A DNA stretch of 64,000 nucleotides from Humibacter sp. RRB41 (GTDB taxonomy: Bacteria; Actinomycetota; Actinomycetes; Actinomycetales; Microbacteriaceae). A model generated the notes under the pieces. It was not told where the DNA came from. It saw nothing but the letters and a program-made list of their open reading frames with translations, and searched no databases. Of this stretch, positions 9,028 through 17,080 are shown in pieces. Each line of letters starts with the position of its first letter. Positions within the stretch are counted from its first letter, which is position 1. The position numbers and the translations under genes are program-made. The stretch covers positions 512,318 through 576,317 of the forward strand of contig NZ_JAKWJQ010000003.1 of NCBI RefSeq assembly GCF_022761015.1, given 5' to 3'.

Positions 9028-10074
9028 ATGGCGCAGACGTTTCCTGTGCGCGCACGGGAACATGCGAACGGTGGCGTGACCGGAATCGGACCGGTGTTCG
9101 ACGCACCGGTGACGCCCGTCGACTACGACGGCGCCGCGACGGCACCGCTGTCGATCGTTGCGCCGCGACGGCTCGGCGAAACCGATCTCGCCGTGTATCC
9201 GCTTGCGCTCGGCACGGCATCGCTGGCGATGGCGGCCGACGTCGACGCGGCTCAGGCCGTGCTCGATCGCTATGTGCACCTCGGCGGCAACCTCATCGTC
9301 ACCTCCGACGCGCACGGGCGCGGTCTCGGCAACGCGATCGTCGGCGGCTGGATGCACCGACGTGACATCCGCGGCAGCGTCGTCATCGACCTCAGGGTGG
9401 GACGCGGCGAGGAGAGCCCCGGACTGGGGCAGGTCAACGTGGTGCGTGCCGTCGAGTCGGCATTGCGTCAGCTCGGCACCGATCACGTCGACATCCTTAC
9501 CCTTCAGGGACCGGATGCGTCTGTCGCGCTGTCCGACACGCTCGCCACGGTCGAGTGGCTGATCGACACCGGCAAGGTGCGATACGTCGCGTTTTCCGGA
9601 TTCTCGGCGGAAAGCCTGATGGAGGCTCGGGTGCTGTCGTCGTCGGGACTGCCGAAGGTGGCGGCGATCGAAGTCCCCTACAGCCTGATGAACCGAGGGG
9701 CGTTCGAGAGCGACTTGCGCATCGTCTCGGCGGCGCAGTCGTTGGGCGTGCTCCCCGTCCGCCCGCTGGCGCACGGCTACCTCGCCGGTGCGTACCGCTC
9801 GCGATCCGACCTCGACCCGGAGGCGCGGGATGCCGGCGTCGCCACCTACCTGGGAAGGCGGGGTCACCGCGTGCTGCAGGCGCTCGATCGCGTCGCGGCA
9901 GAGCACGAGTGCGGCATGGCCACGATCGCCATCGCCTGGCTGCTCGCCAAACGTGGCGTGGTCGCCCCCGTCGTGAACGTCGCGTCCGCCGTTGAGGTCG
10001 ACGACTTGATGGTCGCCTGCAGCGTGAGTCTCAGCCGCAGCGACATGCTCGACCTCGACCGCATTTCCGAGTAG
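9028..10074 (+). CDS. aldo/keto-reductase-fold protein lacking the catalytic tetrad
   Basis: A 348-residue protein that aligns along its length with NADPH-dependent aldo/keto reductases: RRLGETDLAVYPLALGTASL, GKVRYVAFSGFSAESL and an IAWLLAKRGVVAPVV segment near the end. All four catalytic residues of the family are replaced: Asp by V91 (LIVTSDAHG), Tyr by H96, Lys by R123 (VVIDLRVG) and His by Q160 (HVDILTLQGPD). The fold seems intact, so a non-catalytic or altered role is inferred, such as nucleotide binding or a regulatory subunit. About 45 extra N-terminal residues precede the fold. A convergent tetR-type gene lies downstream. Confidence 0.85.
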   Translation: MAQTFPVRAREHANGGVTGIGPVFDAPVTPVDYDGAATAPLSIVAPRRLGETDLAVYPLALGTASLAMAADVDAAQAVLDRYVHLGGNLIVTSDAHGRGLGNAIVGGWMHRRDIRGSVVIDLRVGRGEESPGLGQVNVVRAVESALRQLGTDHVDILTLQGPDASVALSDTLATVEWLIDTGKVRYVAFSGFSAESLMEARVLSSSGLPKVAAIEVPYSLMNRGAFESDLRIVSAAQSLGVLPVRPLAHGYLAGAYRSRSDLDPEARDAGVATYLGRRGHRVLQALDRVAAEHECGMATIAIAWLLAKRGVVAPVVNVASAVEVDDLMVACSVSLSRSDMLDLDRISE

Positions 10075-10109
10075 AGCGAACTGCGTCCGCGCGGATCCCG
10101 CTCAGCAGT

Positions 10110-10688
10110 TCAGGGAAGCAGACGCTCCAGGGTGCGATGCAAGGCGGCGTCTGCAACCCCAGGGTCGGTCACGGGTGCACCGCCGAACGCGCCGTCCCGT
10201 GAGAGCAGCAGATCGTCTGCCGCTGCCTGCGGATCCGCCGAACCTGCCTTTGCGAAGAGGTCGACGAGCGTGGATCGCAGCCAGGTTCGCCAGGCGGTGA
10301 CGGCCGGCGTGACAGGGCCGGCAGCATCCAGCTGCGACATCTGCGCGTTGATGAACGGGCATCCGCGGTATCCGTCGCGCTGGGATTCCGCTGCGAACCC
10401 ATCGACGATCGCGCCCAGTACGGCAGCGGGGTCGTTCGATCGCTCTTCGTCGGCGGCGACCGCCGCGCGCGCCTGGGCATCACGTCCGGCGACGAAGGCG
10501 GCGATCAGCACGTCCTTCGAGCGGTAGTGCTTGTAGAACGTCGCCTTGGTCACGTGCGACTGGGCGATGATTCGATCGACGCCGACAGTGTGCACTCCAT
10601 CTTCGTAGAAGAGGCGATCCGCTGTGACGAGGATCTTGACCTTGGCCGGCGCCGGCGGTCGGGTTGCCGACTGGCTCTGGTCGGTCAT
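10110..10688 (-). CDS. TetR family transcriptional regulator
   Basis: A 192-residue regulator. The N-terminal helix-turn-helix reads KILVTADRLFYEDGVHTVGVDRIIAQSHVTKATFYKHYRSKDVLIAAF (given here only as a family pattern ending in TKATFYKHYRSKD). The C-terminal ligand domain contains CPFINAQ, seen in TetR proteins of the AcrR/YcnC-like group. ATG at 10688 is preceded on its strand by GAGGAG. The region 10740-10790 upstream is AT-rich and probably holds its promoter and operator. Target unknown; the aldo/keto-reductase-like gene converges on it, so co-regulation is not implied by layout. Confidence 0.88.
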   Translation of the reverse strand: MTDQSQSATRPPAPAKVKILVTADRLFYEDGVHTVGVDRIIAQSHVTKATFYKHYRSKDVLIAAFVAGRDAQARAAVAADEERSNDPAAVLGAIVDGFAAESQRDGYRGCPFINAQMSQLDAAGPVTPAVTAWRTWLRSTLVDLFAKAGSADPQAAADDLLLSRDGAFGGAPVTDPGVADAALHRTLERLLP

Positions 10689-10857
10689 GCGTTACTCCTC
10701 GACTCAGTGCTTTCACGTGCCCTACGGCGAGTTCCGCCGGAGATCGTTTGTAAGTATATAGGGGTAGACAGTACAGTTTGTCCTCAAGAATGCGGACAGG
10801 TCGTGCGTCGCGTGTCAGTCGCGCCGCGACCGGGTCATTCGCCGACCTCCGCGACGC
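10689..10857. promoter_or_regulatory. AT-rich promoter/operator region upstream of the TetR gene
   Basis: Around 10749-10790 the sequence becomes AT-rich (GTAAGTATATAGGGG, GTAGACAGTACAG). On the minus strand TTGAGG and TATACT could be -35/-10 but the spacing is too long to be convincing. A partial GACA...TGTC symmetry suggests an operator. I cannot define it further. Confidence 0.35.
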
Positions 10858-11137
10858 GGGGACGGAGGTCAGCATCCCTTCCGCAACCCTCGATCACCTC
10901 TATCGCGACTGCGCCGCTCAGCCATTCAATCGGTTCGGGTGAGCGAGCAAGCTCGCTCACCTCTCACCTCAATCATGGCTATCGCGACTGCGTCGCTCAC
11001 TGACTCAATCGGGTTGCGGGAGCGATGCAAGCATCCCTCCCGCAACCCTCAATCACCTCTATCGCGACTGCGCCGCTCAGCCATTCAATCGGTTCGGGTG
11101 AGCGAGCAAGCTCGCTCACCTCTCACCTCAATCATGG
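10858..11137 (+). repeat. three tandem intergenic repeat units of 79-80 bp plus a partial fourth
   Basis: Units 10900-10978, 10979-11058 and 11059-11137 each begin CTATCGCGACTGCG(C/T)CGCTCA, contain TCAATCGG and a hairpin, and end with CCTCAATCA. Units 1 and 3 are identical over 79 nt. Unit 2 differs in the middle, where its hairpin is different. A decayed end of a type-2 unit lies at 10858-10899. Units 1 and 3 contain an 11-bp perfect stem with an AA loop (GGTGAGCGAGC, 10938-10948 and 11097-11107). The array ends 1 nt before the -10 of the M16 peptidase gene. Related single copies are at 40120-40199 and, inverted and partial, 17572-17591. Confidence 0.85.
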
Positions 11138-11138
11138 C

Positions 11139-11144
11139 TAGGCT
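11139..11144 (+). promoter_or_regulatory. -10 element of a leaderless promoter
   Basis: TAGGCT, 7 nt before the ATG at 11152 and directly after the tandem repeat array. Confidence 0.55.
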
Positions 11145-11151
11145 GATGGGG

Positions 11152-12516
11152 ATGAACGGTGCCGTTGACCTCCCCCTCGACCGTGCCGATCTGACGTTCG
11201 CAGCGTCCGGCGACGCGCTGGTTTCGCGTTCCGTGCTGCCCAGCGGAGTGCGTGTTCTCACTGAGCATGTTCCGGGCGTTCGCAGTGCCACGATCGGCTT
11301 CTGGTTCGGTGTCGGTTCACGCGACGAAACCGGTTCGACGCCCGGTGGCACTGGCCACGCCGCGAGTTTCGGATCCACCCATTTTCTGGAACATCTGCTC
11401 TTCAAGGGCACGCGGAAGCGCACGGCCTTCGACATCGCGATCTCGTTCGACGGGGTCGGTGGCGAGCACAACGCACTGACTGCCAAAGAACAGACCTGCT
11501 ACTACGCCAAGGTGCAAGACAGAGACCTCACGATGGCGACCGAGGTGCTCTCCGACATGGTGACCTCGTCGCTTCTCGACGCGACCGACTTCGAGAACGA
11601 GCGCGGCGTCATCCTCGAGGAGCTCGCGATGGCCGAGGACGATCCGGCAGACGCGGCGAACGAACGGTTCTTCTCGGCCGCGCTGGGCGCACATCCGGTC
11701 GCCCGACCGATCGGTGGAAGTCCCGAGACGATCAGATCGGCGGAGCGGGATGCCGTCTGGCAGCACTACCAGGCGAACTATCGGCCGCAGGACCTCGTCA
11801 TAGCAGCGGCCGGAGCAGTCGACCATGCGCGGCTCGTCTCAGACGTCGAACGCTCGCTCACGGCAGGCGGCTGGCCCTTGGCCGAGCCCGGCTCGCCGGT
11901 CGAGAGGCGAGACTCGAACGAGGCGGAACTGCGCGACACGGTTCCGCTCGTCACCGTTCGACGTCCGATCGAACAAGCCCATCTGCTGATCGGCACCCGC
12001 GGGCTGCGCGCCACGGACGACGCGCGCATCACCATGGGTGTACTGAACGCCGTTCTCGGCGGTGGCATGTCGAGCAGGCTGTTCCAGGAGGTGCGAGAGA
12101 AGCGCGGCCTCGCGTACTCGGTCTACTCGTTCGCTGCGGGCTATTCCGACACGGGGGTGTTCGGCATGTACGGTGCCTGCGCACCCCAGAAGGCGCGCTC
12201 GGTCGCGGGCATCATGATCGACGAGCTCCACCGCCTCGCCGCCGACGGCATCACGCACGAGGAACACGTGCGCGCCGTCGGGCAGCTCTCCGGCGGCTCG
12301 GCGCTCGCTCTCGAAGACTCCGACACCCGCATGACACGCCTTGGCCGCTCCGAGCTGAGCACCGGAGAGTTCGCCGACCTCGACGAGACCCTGCGCCGTC
12401 TCGCGCTCGTCACAGCCGACGATGTGCGCGAACTCGCTGCCGACCTCGCGTCGCGCCCTTTGACCATCGCCGCAGTCGGAGCCGTCGACGACGACGTGTT
12501 CTCCGACTTGAGGTGA
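11152..12516 (+). CDS. M16 family zinc metallopeptidase (PepR-like)
   Basis: A 454-residue inverzincin peptidase. The zinc site is HFLEH (H77, E80, H81) with the distal glutamate in NERGVILEEL; the C-terminal M16 half has the R/Y-containing GGGMSSRLFQEVREKRGLAYSVYS segment. Compared with usual homologues (GSRDE...AHFLEH), there is an insert of about 8 residues rich in Gly/Ser/Thr just before the zinc motif. In many actinobacteria this gene follows pnp (Rv2782c pepR); here two genes and the repeat array separate them. The frame stays open back through the repeats to 10939, but the TAGGCT -10 makes ATG 11152 the likely start. Confidence 0.92.
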   Translation: MNGAVDLPLDRADLTFAASGDALVSRSVLPSGVRVLTEHVPGVRSATIGFWFGVGSRDETGSTPGGTGHAASFGSTHFLEHLLFKGTRKRTAFDIAISFDGVGGEHNALTAKEQTCYYAKVQDRDLTMATEVLSDMVTSSLLDATDFENERGVILEELAMAEDDPADAANERFFSAALGAHPVARPIGGSPETIRSAERDAVWQHYQANYRPQDLVIAAAGAVDHARLVSDVERSLTAGGWPLAEPGSPVERRDSNEAELRDTVPLVTVRRPIEQAHLLIGTRGLRATDDARITMGVLNAVLGGGMSSRLFQEVREKRGLAYSVYSFAAGYSDTGVFGMYGACAPQKARSVAGIMIDELHRLAADGITHEEHVRAVGQLSGGSALALEDSDTRMTRLGRSELSTGEFADLDETLRRLALVTADDVRELAADLASRPLTIAAVGAVDDDVFSDLR

Positions 12517-12547
12517 CCGACTACCGATCCGAAGGAAATCGTTCGTT

Positions 12548-13150
12548 TTGCCCCACTATCTGTACCTCGTCCGCCACGGAGAGCAGCAGGATGCCGAACA
12601 CGGCATGCCCGACGGCCCCCTTTCACCGCGCGGCAAACGTCAGGCAACGCTCATCGCCGAGCGTCTCGGCGGTGTGCCCTTCACATCGGTCTTCCACTCG
12701 CCGCTTCGTCGAGCAGAAGAAACCGCGAAGATCATGCTTGAACGGCTGCCCGCGCTGAATCCTCAGCCGTCCAGCCTGCTGTTCGATTGCATTCCCTCGG
12801 GTCCGACGCCCGACATGCCCAAGGCATTCGAATCCTTCTTCGGCGGCATCACAGAGGCTGAGATCGAAGCGGGAAGCGCGCAGATGGCGGATGCCGTCAG
12901 CGAGTTCCTGACCCCTGCCCGCGCCGATCGCCACGATCTGCTGATCACCCACAACTTCGTGATCGGATGGTTCGTGCGGCACGTCTTCGACGCTCCCGAC
13001 TGGCGCTGGATGGGTCTGAACCAGGCGAACTGCGGTCTCACGATCATCAGGGTGCGCTCGGCGAAGCCCCCTGTGCTCGTCGTCCACAACGACCTTGGCC
13101 ACCTGCCCGTCGAACTGCGCACCGGGATGCCAGAGCTGCAACCCGTGTGA
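12548..13150 (+). CDS. histidine phosphatase (phosphoglycerate mutase-like) family protein
   Basis: A 200-residue protein with the phosphohistidine motif YLVRHGEQ near residues 6-13 and the second catalytic histidine in LLITHNFVIGWFV. PDGPLSPRGKRQA and FHSPLRRAEETA are the arginine-bearing segments. Substrate unknown. The start is TTG 12548, preceded by GAAGGA (12531-12536); there is no ATG or GTG closer to the catalytic motif. It follows the peptidase gene by 31 nt and may be co-transcribed. Confidence 0.85.
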   Translation: MPHYLYLVRHGEQQDAEHGMPDGPLSPRGKRQATLIAERLGGVPFTSVFHSPLRRAEETAKIMLERLPALNPQPSSLLFDCIPSGPTPDMPKAFESFFGGITEAEIEAGSAQMADAVSEFLTPARADRHDLLITHNFVIGWFVRHVFDAPDWRWMGLNQANCGLTIIRVRSAKPPVLVVHNDLGHLPVELRTGMPELQPV

Positions 13151-13168
13151 GGTGGTGGTCGGCCTGCG

Positions 13169-13174
13169 TAGGCT
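13169..13174 (+). promoter_or_regulatory. -10 element of a leaderless promoter
   Basis: TAGGCT, 6 nt before the ATG at 13181. Confidence 0.55.
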
Positions 13175-13180
13175 CGACCC

Positions 13181-14197
13181 ATGGAGCACGGGCACGCGGC
13201 CATCGTCTACAACCCGGTCAAGGTCTCTCTCGACCGGGTGCGGAGTGGCGTCCGCGTCGAGGAGGACCGCGGCGGCTGGGACGAGACCCGCTGGTACCCG
13301 ACCGATGCAGACGATTCCGGCCTCGGTGCGGCGCAACGAGCGCTCAGCGATGGGCCGGCCGTGATCGTCGTCGCGGCCGGCGACGGCGTGGTGCGCGTGG
13401 TCGCCGAAGCGATGAAGGGCAGCGGCACACCGCTCGCCATCGTGCCGTCCGGAACCGGAAACCTGCTCGCGCGAAACCTCGGGCTCCCGCTGAACGACAT
13501 CGAAGCGTGTCTTCGCATCGCCTTCGGAGATCTGAGTGCCGGCATCGACGTGGCCGTCGCAGAACTCGAAGATGACACCGGCACGCGCAGCAGCCACCGC
13601 TTCCTCGTCATGGCGGGCATCGGGCTCGACGCCGAAATGGCGGAGAAGACCAGCGCGCAGGCCAAGCGCCGGCTCGGCTGGCTCGCATATGTCACACCGA
13701 TCGCCCGGTCGATCATTGCGAACCGCCAGTTCCACCTGCGCTATCGCGTCGACGACGGTCATGTCAGATCCGGCCACGCACACACCGTGATCGTCGGCAA
13801 TTGCGGAACGCTCACCGGCAACATGCTGCTGCTCCCGGCAGCCGAGGTGGATGATGGCCTGCTCGACGTGGTCATGCTCAGCCCGGGGCGGAGGTTCGGC
13901 TGGGCGAGGATCGGAACGCGTCTGACGATTCAGGGGGTTGCGCACCGCTCACGGATCGGCAGACGCATGATGCAACTCGCGCCCGACATCCGTCCGCTGG
14001 TGTATGCGCAGGGCCGGCGCTTCGAAGTGCGCTTCGATGCGCCGCACGCCGTCGAACTCGACGGAGACAGCTTCGGTCCCGTGCTCAGCGCCAGGATCAC
14101 CGTGCTCCCGGCTGCACTCGACATCCGTGTCGCCGCTGATCGTGCAGCGCTCGATCGGGCCAGCGTCGCGACGGGCGACGACGTTACGACGCTGTGA
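13181..14197 (+). CDS. diacylglycerol/sphingosine kinase-family lipid kinase
   Basis: A 338-residue DAGK-catalytic-domain protein. AAGDGVVR (residues 65-72) matches the GGDGT nucleotide loop with the first glycine changed to alanine, and VPSGTGNLLARNLG (88-101) is the second signature. A C-terminal beta-sandwich with GNCGTLTGNMLLLP and DDGLLDVVML completes the fold. Members phosphorylate diacylglycerol or related lipids at the membrane, which recycles diacylglycerol. The actual substrate is unknown. It converges with, and overlaps by 14 bp, the GNAT gene on the other strand. Confidence 0.88.
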   Translation: MEHGHAAIVYNPVKVSLDRVRSGVRVEEDRGGWDETRWYPTDADDSGLGAAQRALSDGPAVIVVAAGDGVVRVVAEAMKGSGTPLAIVPSGTGNLLARNLGLPLNDIEACLRIAFGDLSAGIDVAVAELEDDTGTRSSHRFLVMAGIGLDAEMAEKTSAQAKRRLGWLAYVTPIARSIIANRQFHLRYRVDDGHVRSGHAHTVIVGNCGTLTGNMLLLPAAEVDDGLLDVVMLSPGRRFGWARIGTRLTIQGVAHRSRIGRRMMQLAPDIRPLVYAQGRRFEVRFDAPHAVELDGDSFGPVLSARITVLPAALDIRVAADRAALDRASVATGDDVTTL

Positions 14198-14678
14198 CGT
14201 CCTTCGCGTACCAGTGCGTCGCGTTCGGGTTGTCGTTGTAAGGCTCAACCGTTCGGTAACCGGAGCTTCGATACAGCCCGCCGGCAGCGGTGAGGCTCTC
14301 GTTGGTGTCCAGCACCAACTGCCGGGCGCCCAGCGCCGCAGCCCTTCCCTCCAGCTCGTTCAGCAAGGCACGACCGGTGCCGTGACCGCGCGAGGCGGGA
14401 TCGAGCCAGAGATGCTTGACCTCGAAGCGCACGATCGGGCGCCCCGACGCATCGGCGGCATCCTCGATTCGGCGGATGCCGCCGCAGCCCGCCGCCGCTG
14501 CGTCCAGCGAGACGATCACGAAGTCGCCGCGATCGCCGATGAACTGGGATGGATCGGGCAGCTTCACGCGGTAGCTGCCCTGTGCGGATGGGAACGTGTC
14601 CTCGCGCTCTGTGAAGTATCGGGTGAGGAGGTCCGCGGCGATCGGATCGTCGGTGCGGGCGCTGGCGAACGTGAGCAT
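14184..14678 (-). CDS. GNAT family N-acetyltransferase
   Basis: A 164-residue acetyltransferase. The acetyl-CoA binding segment is KHLWLDPASRGHGTGRALLNELE (R/QxxGxG as RGHGTG), followed by LVLDTNESLTAAGGLYRSSGYRTVEPYNDNPNATHWYAKD, a C-terminal pattern common in actinobacterial GNATs (quoted as family pattern). ATG at 14678 lies 8 nt downstream of TAAACT on its own strand, so longer in-frame extensions upstream (to 15200) are not used. It is divergent from dapB with 111 nt between them. Acceptor unknown. Confidence 0.85.
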   Translation of the reverse strand: MLTFASARTDDPIAADLLTRYFTEREDTFPSAQGSYRVKLPDPSQFIGDRGDFVIVSLDAAAAGCGGIRRIEDAADASGRPIVRFEVKHLWLDPASRGHGTGRALLNELEGRAAALGARQLVLDTNESLTAAGGLYRSSGYRTVEPYNDNPNATHWYAKDVTAS

Positions 14679-14686
14679 CACTTGCC

Positions 14687-14692
14687 AGTTTA
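14687..14692 (-). promoter_or_regulatory. -10 element of a leaderless promoter (minus strand)
   Basis: TAAACT on the minus strand, 8 nt before the ATG at 14678. Confidence 0.5.
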
Positions 14693-14777
14693 GATGCGGT
14701 GATCCGGTGGGATGCGCGTGGCCCTGGCACCTGGCAGGCGGCTGCAGGCAGGATCCATGGCCCATGTGCGCCGTTGG

Positions 14778-14783
14778 TATCGT
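14778..14783 (+). promoter_or_regulatory. -10 element of a leaderless promoter
   Basis: TATCGT, 6 nt before the dapB ATG at 14790. Confidence 0.5.
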
Positions 14784-14789
14784 GAGGGA

Positions 14790-15533
14790 ATGACCATTCG
14801 TGTGGCCGTCGTCGGCGCGACCGGCAAGCTCGGAAGCGTAGCCGTCGACCTCATCGAAGCCGCCGACAACCTCGAGTTGGTCGCGGCGCTCGGGTCGAAG
14901 AACGATCTCTCCGACATGCTCGGGCCTCAGGATGCTCCGTCCGACATCGTTCTGGATGTCACGATTCCGGCCGTGAGCCCGTCGATCGTCGACTATGCCC
15001 TGGATGCCGGCCGCAACGTGGTCGTCGGAACCTCCGGCTGGTCGGCGGCGCGGCTGGCACCGCTCGCCGCACGTCTGCGTGACGAGTCCGACCGCGGCGT
15101 CATCGTCGTGCCGAACTTCTCGCTCGGCTCGGCACTGGGTACGGCATTCGCGGCGGCCGCCTCGAAGTACTTCGACTCGATCGAGATCGTCGAGGCTCAC
15201 TCGGCGACGAAGATCGATTCACCATCCGGCACCGCGGTGCGCACGGCAGAGCTGATCGCAGAGGCGCGCGACGAGCGCGGCCCTGTCTCCGCGCCGCACA
15301 CCGATCAGCGCGCGCGCGGGCAGCAGGTGGCGAGCGTTCCTGTGCACAGCCTCCGGCTCGACGGCGTCGTCGCCAGGCAGTCGGTGATTCTGGGCGGGCC
15401 GGGGGAGACCCTGACCATCACGCACGACACGATCGATTCCAGGGCGTACGCGGCGGGCATCCTGCACGCGCTTCGCTCGGCGCCCGACGCCAGAGGCCTC
15501 ACCGTCGGCCTCGATCGACTGCTGGGTCTGTGA
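14790..15533 (+). CDS. dapB: 4-hydroxy-tetrahydrodipicolinate reductase
   Basis: A 247-residue DapB of normal length, cytosolic, reducing the product of DapA with NAD(P)H in lysine/diaminopimelate synthesis. The Rossmann loop is VAVVGATGKLGS, the middle has VVVGTSGW and VVPNFSLG, and the active-site helix EAHSATKIDSPSGTA keeps the catalytic His and the Lys four residues later although other positions of the usual HHxxKxDAPSGTA differ. The leaderless TATCGT motif decides the start. Its stop overlaps the next start (TGATG). dapA lies 2 kb downstream, after four intervening genes. Confidence 0.96.
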   Translation: MTIRVAVVGATGKLGSVAVDLIEAADNLELVAALGSKNDLSDMLGPQDAPSDIVLDVTIPAVSPSIVDYALDAGRNVVVGTSGWSAARLAPLAARLRDESDRGVIVVPNFSLGSALGTAFAAAASKYFDSIEIVEAHSATKIDSPSGTAVRTAELIAEARDERGPVSAPHTDQRARGQQVASVPVHSLRLDGVVARQSVILGGPGETLTITHDTIDSRAYAAGILHALRSAPDARGLTVGLDRLLGL

Positions 15534-15988
15534 TGCGCGGTCGCGTCGCGGCCATCGTCATGGCCGTGCTCCTCGTGCTCTATCTGGTGCTCGTCATCAG
15601 GTACGGCGTGCTGCTCATCGCCAGCGGGGTCGCTGTCGGCGTCATCATGGCCGTCGCCCTATTCGTTCTCTCGGCGATCGCGGCCTGGGCGCTGCTCCGC
15701 GAGCTCTGGTTCGGCGTGCAGACCCAGAGGCTCGTGCGCATTCTGGAGACGGAGGGCGGCCTTCCGGTCGACGACCTCCCGCACCGAGCGAGCGGCAGAC
15801 CCCTGCGCGACGCCGCCGACGAGGAGTTTCCGCAGTACAAGTCAGACGTGGAGGCAGAGCCTGCCAGTTGGCGGGCGTGGTTCCGACTCGGCCTCGCCTA
15901 TGACGCGTCGGGAGACCGCCGAAGGGCGAGGCGGGCCATGCGTGAGGCGATCAAGCTGCATGGAGCGCGCCCCACCCCGAATCGTTGA
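15533..15988 (+). CDS. small two-TM protein with a TPR-like C-terminus
   Basis: A 151-residue membrane protein translationally coupled to dapB. Two N-terminal helices (about residues 5-23 and 28-52) precede a soluble part whose end, PASWRAWFRLGLAYDASGDRRRARRAMREAIKLH, looks like one tetratricopeptide unit (pattern W..LG.AY...GD...A). Homologues of this kind follow dapB in related actinobacteria; function unknown. Confidence 0.75.
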   Translation: MRGRVAAIVMAVLLVLYLVLVIRYGVLLIASGVAVGVIMAVALFVLSAIAAWALLRELWFGVQTQRLVRILETEGGLPVDDLPHRASGRPLRDAADEEFPQYKSDVEAEPASWRAWFRLGLAYDASGDRRRARRAMREAIKLHGARPTPNR

Positions 15989-16022
15989 CCCGACGGCGGG
16001 CGCGCCCAGAAGAGCATCCGGA

Positions 16023-16448
16023 CTACGCCAGTTCGGCCTCGATGGTGATCGGGATGCCCACCAGGGCCCGCGAGACCGGGCAGGTGCGCTTCGCCTCATC
16101 GGCGAGCCGCTGGAAGTCGGCTTCTTCGAGACCGGGCACGGCAGCGTTCACCAACAGGTGACTTCCGGTGATGCCTTGTGCAGGGTCGAATGTCACTGCC
16201 GCAGTGACCTGGATGCTCTGCGGCGGCGTGCCGAATCCCGACAGGATGTTCGAGAACGCCATCGCGAAGCACGAGGAGTGAGCTGCACCCAGCAGTTCCT
16301 CCGGTGTGGTCACCCCGGCGGATCCCTCCGACCGCGCCCGCCAGTTGACGTCGAAACGCGCGGCGCCCGATGAGTCGAGGTTGAGTTCGCCTGATCCGCT
16401 CTTCAGGTCTCCGCGCCACACCGTGGTCGCTTCGCTTGTGATGGCCAT
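16023..16448 (-). CDS. OsmC/Ohr family peroxiredoxin-like protein
   Basis: A 141-residue OsmC-type protein that would reduce organic hydroperoxides with two conserved cysteines: HSSCFAMAFSN and KRTCPVSRAL. TTPEELLGAAHSSC is the family signature. The active form is a homodimer in the cytosol. Upstream on its strand lies a hairpin (16474-16481 with 16486-16493). It could be called osmC, but Ohr/OsmC subgroups cannot be separated by eye. Confidence 0.9.
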   Translation of the reverse strand: MAITSEATTVWRGDLKSGSGELNLDSSGAARFDVNWRARSEGSAGVTTPEELLGAAHSSCFAMAFSNILSGFGTPPQSIQVTAAVTFDPAQGITGSHLLVNAAVPGLEEADFQRLADEAKRTCPVSRALVGIPITIEAELA

Positions 16449-16561
16449 GTCCGCTCCTTCGTGTCAGGGCCGCCCGAACGGATGCCCGTTCGGAGTCGGT
16501 CGCCGCGACGCAGCGACCAGCCCAGCCTAGGAGCGTGAGACGACCACGGAAAGGCCCCGCG

Positions 16562-17080
16562 CTATGCCTGGGGCTGACTGCGCCCGACGAGCCCGCTGCG
16601 CACCAGCAGGAGGTAGATCTGGCAGCCGAGGCAATAGCCGAACACCGAGTTGAGGAAGGCTGCGACGAACGCGAGGGCCGCTCCGACGACCGCGGCGTAC
16701 GGAACGCCGACCAGTTGGAGCACGACGCCGAGCGCGGTGATCACGAAGCCGACGCCCTGGGCGAAGGTGGGCGGCGTCCTGTCCTCGAGGTCTGCAGGAG
16801 GGTTCAGCCTCGGGCGCACGAACGTCTTGAAGACGAGACCCCACGGATGCCTGGCGATACCGGCCGTGGCACCCCACAGGAAGAGCAGCGCCAGCACACC
16901 GAGCAGCACGGTGGCGGCCGTCGTCAGGCCGATCAGCCCCAGAAACACGACCACGAGCAGCAGCACGGCCGTGATCCCCGCGCCGAAGCGCGGTCCGCGC
17001 GGGTCGATCCTTGCATTCGCGCGTGTCTTCGCGCGCTTCGCATTCGCGCTCTCCGCGCTCGCACTCTCAGCTGCCGACAT
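16562..17080 (-). CDS. DUF4395 membrane protein
   Basis: A 172-residue integral membrane protein with a charged Ala/Arg-rich N-terminus and about four helices. RFGAGITAVLLL, GIARHPWGLVFKTFVRPRL and the C-terminal GYCLGCQIYLL (a CxxC next to a membrane segment) are DUF4395 hallmarks. Its start overlaps by 14 nt the end of the thioredoxin-like gene, so the two are coupled. The CxxC pair beside a membrane-tethered thioredoxin suggests electron transfer across or at the membrane; this is inference. Confidence 0.85.
   Translation of the reverse strand: MSAAESASAESANAKRAKTRANARIDPRGPRFGAGITAVLLLVVVFLGLIGLTTAATVLLGVLALLFLWGATAGIARHPWGLVFKTFVRPRLNPPADLEDRTPPTFAQGVGFVITALGVVLQLVGVPYAAVVGAALAFVAAFLNSVFGYCLGCQIYLLLVRSGLVGRSQPQA

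Noticed and set aside
10900..11137. CRISPR array
   Set aside because: Units are contiguous, 79-80 bp, without unique spacers, and single copies occur elsewhere; no cas genes.
10939..11151. N-terminal extension of the M16 peptidase through the repeats
   Set aside because: The codons come from intergenic repeat units; a -10 at 11139 and ATG 11152 give the conserved N-terminus.
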